From assembly GCA_025808875.1 (NCBI GenBank), contig CP075528.1, positions 124,001 to 188,000 on the forward strand: a stretch of 64,000 nucleotides of DNA, given 5' to 3'. Shown here piece after piece: positions 60,809 to 64,000 of this stretch. The position numbers were made by a program, and so were the translations under genes. Position 1 is the stretch's first letter, and every line of letters begins with the position of its first letter. The DNA is from Enhydrobacter sp. GTDB lineage: Bacteria; Pseudomonadota; Alphaproteobacteria; Reyranellales; Reyranellaceae. The notes under the pieces were generated by a model. That model was not told the origin of the DNA. It worked only from the letters and a program-made list of their open reading frames with translations, and ran no database searches.

Positions 60809-61587
60809 CGCGACCCGTCCGTCGGCCGGCCGCGCCGTCGATCGACCTCGTCCGGCGTCGCTCTTCTCAGCCCCTCGATCGCGCGCCGGTAGTCGTCCGC
60901 TTCGTGGACCTGGACCGCCACGGACATGCCCGTGTGCCCGGTGCCGCAGAATTCCGCGCACAGGCCGAGGAATCGTCCGGGTTCCGAACCCACCAGGCGC
61001 AGCACGTTGGTCCGTCCGGGGATCGCATCGATCTTGCCGCCGAGTCGGGGAATCCAGAAGCTGTGGATGACGTCGACGCTGGAAACCTGGAGGTCGACCG
61101 GGCGGCCGGCGGGCATGTGGAGGACGCCATCGGACGCCCGCGCCTCGTCTGCGGCGCCGTAATAGAAGGTCCATTGCCATTGCCGGGCGACGACCTGCAC
61201 GGGAATCGCCCCGTCCCCCCGGGCAAGCAGCTGCTCCCCGACCACGATGGCGTATCCCAGCAACAGGGGCAGGATCACTCCCGGCAGGACGAGGCCGCCA
61301 CCAACGAGCCAGAGCCGCGTTGACTCGCTGGCGGGCGTGCGCCGCCACACAGCCACGGCCAGCAGCACGGCCACCAGGCCGAACAAGGCGAGGGACGCCC
61401 ACAGCATCACCCACCAGAGCCGCGCGACGGCTGCGGCGGCCGGTCCCGCGGGGTCCAGCACGGAGGCGGGGCCCTCGCAACCGGCGAGCAGCAGCAGCAA
61501 GGAGAAGGGGACGAGACGATGGTCAACCCGAAGATCGAGCAGGTCGCCGCGCCGGACGTCAGTTCCGCGGTCGCGGTCGCCGGACAT
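60805..61587 (-). CDS. Cytochrome c oxidase subunit II
   Basis: An oxidase subunit II with two N-terminal membrane helices and a CuA domain, showing the C-A-E-F-C-G-T-G-H copper site near the C terminus and Q-W-Q-W-T-F. A lipobox L-A-G-C precedes the first helix, so it is probably a lipoprotein. No heme-c motif (CxxCH) is present. The start is unclear: ATG 61587 is the only ATG before the lipobox and gives 260 residues but overlaps the divergent DUF2231 gene by 69 bases; a TTG at 61500 would leave a signal too short. Function is certain, start is not. Confidence 0.88.
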   Translation of the reverse strand: MSGDRDRGTDVRRGDLLDLRVDHRLVPFSLLLLLAGCEGPASVLDPAGPAAAAVARLWWVMLWASLALFGLVAVLLAVAVWRRTPASESTRLWLVGGGLVLPGVILPLLLGYAIVVGEQLLARGDGAIPVQVVARQWQWTFYYGAADEARASDGVLHMPAGRPVDLQVSSVDVIHSFWIPRLGGKIDAIPGRTNVLRLVGSEPGRFLGLCAEFCGTGHTGMSVAVQVHEADDYRRAIEGLRRATPDEVDRRRGRPTDGSR

Positions 61588-62004
61588 CCAATCCACGCGA
61601 TGCTGGTCCATTTCCCGATCGCGCTCACCGTCGTGACCTTGGGCTGCGACCTCCTGTTCTGGTTCGGCGGCGATGTCTTTTGGGCGCGCGCCGCCCTGTG
61701 GGCCAGCGGCGCGGCGTTCTGGACGGGCCTGCTGGCCAGCCTCGTCGGATTGGCGGAACTGCTGCTCGTTCCCGGCATCCGCGCCCGCACGCCGAGCTGG
61801 ACGCATGGGGTGGTGGCCGTGATGTTGCTCGCGGTGCTGGCGGCCAACTGGGGCGCCAGGCAATGGGGCGACGAAAGCCAGATCCTTCCCTGGGGCCTTT
61901 TCCTGTCGTGCCTCGGGGTGCTGAACGTCTCGTTTGCCGGTTGGCATGGCGGCAAGCTCGTCTTCGATCACGGGATCGGCCTGATGGTCTCGAGCAAGGA
62001 TTGA
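61519..62004 (+). CDS. DUF2231 membrane protein, antisense inside the oxidase operon
   Basis: A 161-residue protein with four hydrophobic helices and the DUF2231 signature H-P-I-H-A-M-L-V-H-F-P-I-A-L near residues 23-36. An AAGGAG ribosome site precedes the ATG. The family is often found with redox or oxidase genes; its role is unknown. It is on the strand opposite to its neighbours: its start overlaps the predicted 5' end of subunit II and its end overlaps the CopD-like gene by 37 bases. Confidence 0.85.
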   Translation: MVNPKIEQVAAPDVSSAVAVAGHPIHAMLVHFPIALTVVTLGCDLLFWFGGDVFWARAALWASGAAFWTGLLASLVGLAELLLVPGIRARTPSWTHGVVAVMLLAVLAANWGARQWGDESQILPWGLFLSCLGVLNVSFAGWHGGKLVFDHGIGLMVSSKD

Positions 62005-62453
62005 CCGGCCCCCGGTCTTTCCATCCATGCCGGGAGAAAGCGTGGCTCCAGCACCGGCTTTGCCAGCACGAGCCAGAGCACCGCGGAGATCGTCATCAGC
62101 GTCGCGACGGTCGAGGCCAGCTGTCGCCACGTCCGGAAGGGATGCGAGGTCGACGAGACCAGCTTGCCGGCCCGCAGGTGGACGAAGACGAGCAGGCTGA
62201 CGGCGGCAAGCTTGGCGTACATCCAGTCCGAGTAGACGCCGCGCTGAAAGATCAGGGCGACGCCGCTCGCGATGGCAAGCAACGCGGCGGGCGACGCGAC
62301 CTCGATGAACAGGCGCCGTGCCAGCCTGTTCGACAGTTCGGTGCGGTCGGGATCGGCCAGACGGCGGTTCGCCAGCAGCGCGGGCAACGCCAGGAGCCCG
62401 GCGCACCAGACGCTCAGCGCCACGATATGGACGGTCTTGAGCGCGACGGTCAT
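61968..62453 (-). CDS. CopD/HemJ-like membrane protein
   Basis: A 161-residue protein of four hydrophobic helices with K-T-V-H-I-V-A-L-S-V-W near the N terminus (conserved His) and R-R-L-F-I-E-V-A-S-P-A in the second helix, a pattern of CopD and HemJ-like proteins. Copper supply or heme synthesis for the oxidase are plausible. The ATG at 62453 overlaps the CtaG stop (62450-62453), so it is coupled to it. A longer frame starting at 62543 lies within the CtaG gene. Confidence 0.78.
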   Translation of the reverse strand: MTVALKTVHIVALSVWCAGLLALPALLANRRLADPDRTELSNRLARRLFIEVASPAALLAIASGVALIFQRGVYSDWMYAKLAAVSLLVFVHLRAGKLVSSTSHPFRTWRQLASTVATLMTISAVLWLVLAKPVLEPRFLPAWMERPGAGQSLLETIRPIP

Positions 62454-63208
62454 GAACTTCGGGGCGCCCAGGCCGGCGCCAGGAAGCGCCGGAAGACGAG
62501 CGCAAGACCCACGACGACGTAGGGAAGCGATGCCGGGATCCACATGATCAGGCCGGCCAGCTGCTGGTCCTGAAGGGCCGTCAGGCCCCAGGGCTCGGTC
62601 GTCAGCAGGTGAGGTTCATAGAGCGGCGCGGGCGCGAACGTGATGAGCGCGCCGAGAAGGGCCATCTGGGTCGCTGTCCCGACGAGCGCCACCATGACGA
62701 CCGACAGGTGTGCCCACGGGGACAGGAGTACCTGCCAGAGGAGCAGCGCCGTGCCGAGCAGGGTGAGTTCCATCACCCAGTACACCGTCGTGTTGGAAAG
62801 GGCGGCGCCATAGGCCGAGGGCGCATGCCAGGACCACAGGACGGCTGCGTGGAGGACCGCCAGCGCGGCGATCGCCCCCGGGCTCGCGCCTTTGAAGATC
62901 GGTCGGCAGGGCCAGCCCAGCACCAGCAGCGGCGCGACGACGGCGATCATCAAGGCGTGATGGGCGATCCGAGCCGAAAACAGAGCCGAAGCGAGGGCGC
63001 AAAGTGGAGAAACGAAGAGGACGAAGAGAAGGGCCCATCCCAGGGCGGCGCAGGCCGCCTGCCTGCCTCTCGACGGCGATCGCACGAACGCCGCCGCATG
63101 GAGTGCCGACAGCCCGACCATCGCGAGCAGCAGCCACGGGTCCAGGTTCCACTGCTGCGCGAGCTGCGACGGGGTGGGGGCCGGGCCGCAATAGATGTTC
63201 GTCCACAC
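62450..63208 (-). CDS. ctaG: Cytochrome c oxidase assembly protein, caa3-type CtaG family
   Basis: A 252-residue membrane protein with seven predicted helices. H-H-A-L-M-I, L-W-S-W-H-A-P and the H-L-L-T-T-E-P-W-G region give the histidine pattern typical of caa3_CtaG, a copper-delivery or assembly factor for the CuB site. The start is GTG 63208 (M-W-T-N-I-Y). It leads a minus-strand oxidase operon and faces a divergent molybdoenzyme gene 157 bases away. Confidence 0.9.
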   Translation of the reverse strand: MWTNIYCGPAPTPSQLAQQWNLDPWLLLAMVGLSALHAAAFVRSPSRGRQAACAALGWALLFVLFVSPLCALASALFSARIAHHALMIAVVAPLLVLGWPCRPIFKGASPGAIAALAVLHAAVLWSWHAPSAYGAALSNTTVYWVMELTLLGTALLLWQVLLSPWAHLSVVMVALVGTATQMALLGALITFAPAPLYEPHLLTTEPWGLTALQDQQLAGLIMWIPASLPYVVVGLALVFRRFLAPAWAPRSS

Positions 63209-63365
63209 GCTCCCCTCGGCTCCATCGCAAAGCTCCGATCATGTGCAACGCGGCTGAGCCTCGGGGGTTTCCCGAAACCGGAGGATTCGGCCGGCAAGTC
63301 CCGATTGCATGGCAACCAAGGACGTCGTCGGCCTGTTGCATGGTGGAGCGGCATCGGGAGGGGTC

Positions 63366-64000
63366 ATGAAGCACGACGACGACGTCGTTAAGTACGACGG
63401 ATCCGCCGGCGGATGGGGATCGTTGGGCAGCATCGCCCGGATATTCTTCGGTGCGCGCGGCACGCCAGCCTCGCTCGGCACGCTCCTGCGCCAGAACAAG
63501 CCGGGCGGATTCGCCTGCGTCTCCTGCGCCTGGGCCAAACCCTCGGACCATCACCCGTTCGAGTTCTGCGAGAACGGCGCCAAGGCCACGTTGTGGGAGC
63601 AGACGACCCGACGCTGCGGACCCGATTTCTTCGCGACGCATACCGTCTCGCAGTTGCGCGAGTGGCCGGACCACGATCTCGAACAGCAGGGCCGCCTCAC
63701 CGAGCCCCTGCGCTACGATCCGGCCTCGGATCGCTACGTCCGATGCTCGTGGCAGGAAGCCTTCGACGCGATCGGCCGAACGCTCGGACGGCTCGACCCG
63801 AAGTCGGCCGTCTTCTATGCCTCGGGTCGGGCCAGCCTGGAAACGTCCTACGCCTATGCGCTGCTCGCGCGGCTCTATGGCACGAACAACCTGCCCGACA
63901 GCTCGAACATGTGCCACGAGACGACCTCGGTCGCGCTGAAGGAAGTGATCGGGTCGGCCGTGGGGACCGTCGTCTTCGACGACCTGGCCAAATGCGACGC
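63366..64000 (+). CDS. FdhF/YdeP-family molybdopterin oxidoreductase (5' part, 3' truncated)
   Basis: The first 211 codons of a formate-dehydrogenase-like oxidoreductase; the gene continues beyond the window. The N terminus G-G-W-G-S-L, then C-V-S-C-A-W (C-x-x-C) and H-P-F-E-F-C-E-N-G-A-K are typical of the YdeP group, and N-M-C-H-E near residue 181 corresponds to the molybdenum-ligand region. The start at 63366 is preceded by a CGGGAGGGG ribosome site. YdeP-type enzymes are linked to acid resistance in E. coli; the reaction is uncertain. Confidence 0.9.
   Translation, partial: MKHDDDVVKYDGSAGGWGSLGSIARIFFGARGTPASLGTLLRQNKPGGFACVSCAWAKPSDHHPFEFCENGAKATLWEQTTRRCGPDFFATHTVSQLREWPDHDLEQQGRLTEPLRYDPASDRYVRCSWQEAFDAIGRTLGRLDPKSAVFYASGRASLETSYAYALLARLYGTNNLPDSSNMCHETTSVALKEVIGSAVGTVVFDDLAKCD

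Noticed and set aside
60805..61587. A fused cytochrome c domain in oxidase subunit II (caa3 type), suggested by the caa3-type CtaG.
   Set aside because: No CxxCH motif is present after the CuA site; the protein ends shortly after it.
61587..62505. Extension of the subunit II frame upstream to 62505 on the minus strand.
   Set aside because: It would run through the CopD-like gene and across the DUF2231 gene, with no domain-like sequence; the lipobox marks the true N-terminal region.

Overview
The window is a 64 kb piece of a GC-rich (roughly two-thirds G+C, strongly GC at codon third positions), gene-dense bacterial chromosome. Gene content (oligopeptide-type ABC transporter, GMC oxidoreductase, aa3-type oxidase with CtaG, DUF2126/alpha-E cluster, many small-molecule catabolic enzymes), frequent 4-base ATGA/GTGA overlaps and palindromic intergenic repeats fit a soil- or water-dwelling alphaproteobacterium (Rhodospirillales/Reyranella-like or Hyphomicrobiales). 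That placement is inference. I see no rRNA, tRNA, CRISPR array, integrase or complete insertion sequence.

Left part (1-16.5 kb). A plus-strand dipeptide/oligopeptide ABC transporter (binding protein cut by the window edge, two permeases, two ATPases) is followed by a GMC oxidoreductase. Converging on it is a minus-strand trio of a flavin-dependent luciferase-like monooxygenase and two carboxymuconolactone-decarboxylase/AhpD-type proteins. A 446-base non-coding stretch holds an imperfect tandem duplication, followed by a lone DUF5681-like gene. Then a minus-strand catabolic run: acyl-CoA-dehydrogenase-like flavoprotein, VOC protein, two alpha/beta hydrolases, ketopantoate-reductase-like enzyme and quinone oxidoreductase.

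Middle (16.5-29.7 kb). An oxaloacetate-decarboxylase-like enzyme is followed by a minus-strand three-gene cluster: transglutaminase, circularly permuted ATP-grasp/alpha-E fusion, and transglutaminase/DUF2126 giant. This is a predicted peptide-forming amidoligase system whose product is unknown. Next are a coupled SDR/zinc alcohol dehydrogenase pair, a Tat-exported multicopper oxidase and a winged-helix/TPR regulator.

Middle-right (29.8-50.9 kb). An OprB-like porin and an unknown exported protein precede a molybdenum hydroxylase (FAD subunit plus fused 2Fe-2S/Mo subunit), a coupled ABM-membrane protein and an acetyltransferase. After a DsrE/AraC divergent pair comes a compact six-gene minus-strand operon (hydrolase, Tag-like glycosylase, Asp/Glu racemase, FAH-family hydrolase, MFS transporter, nitroreductase). 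A plus-strand operon follows: sulfatase, MFS, EamA transporter and amidase. An oxygenase of the isopenicillin N synthase family converges on it across a strong hairpin.

Right end (51-64 kb). This is a redox/carbon-stress-like island. It holds an SDR-SPW-VKOR fusion, a GH15 glucoamylase-like enzyme, a hydrolase, a TPP-dependent pyruvate-oxidase-like enzyme and a minus-strand cytochrome oxidase operon (CtaG, CopD/HemJ-like, subunit II, fused subunit I-III). A DUF2231 gene lies antisense inside the oxidase operon. The 5' part of an FdhF/YdeP-type molybdoenzyme ends the window. The most notable molecular oddities are a Gln in place of the K-channel Lys in the oxidase, the SDR-SPW-VKOR fusion without VKOR loop cysteines, the antisense gene in the oxidase operon, the chain of mini-ORFs between sulfatase and MFS, and the tandem repeat at 8.6 kb.
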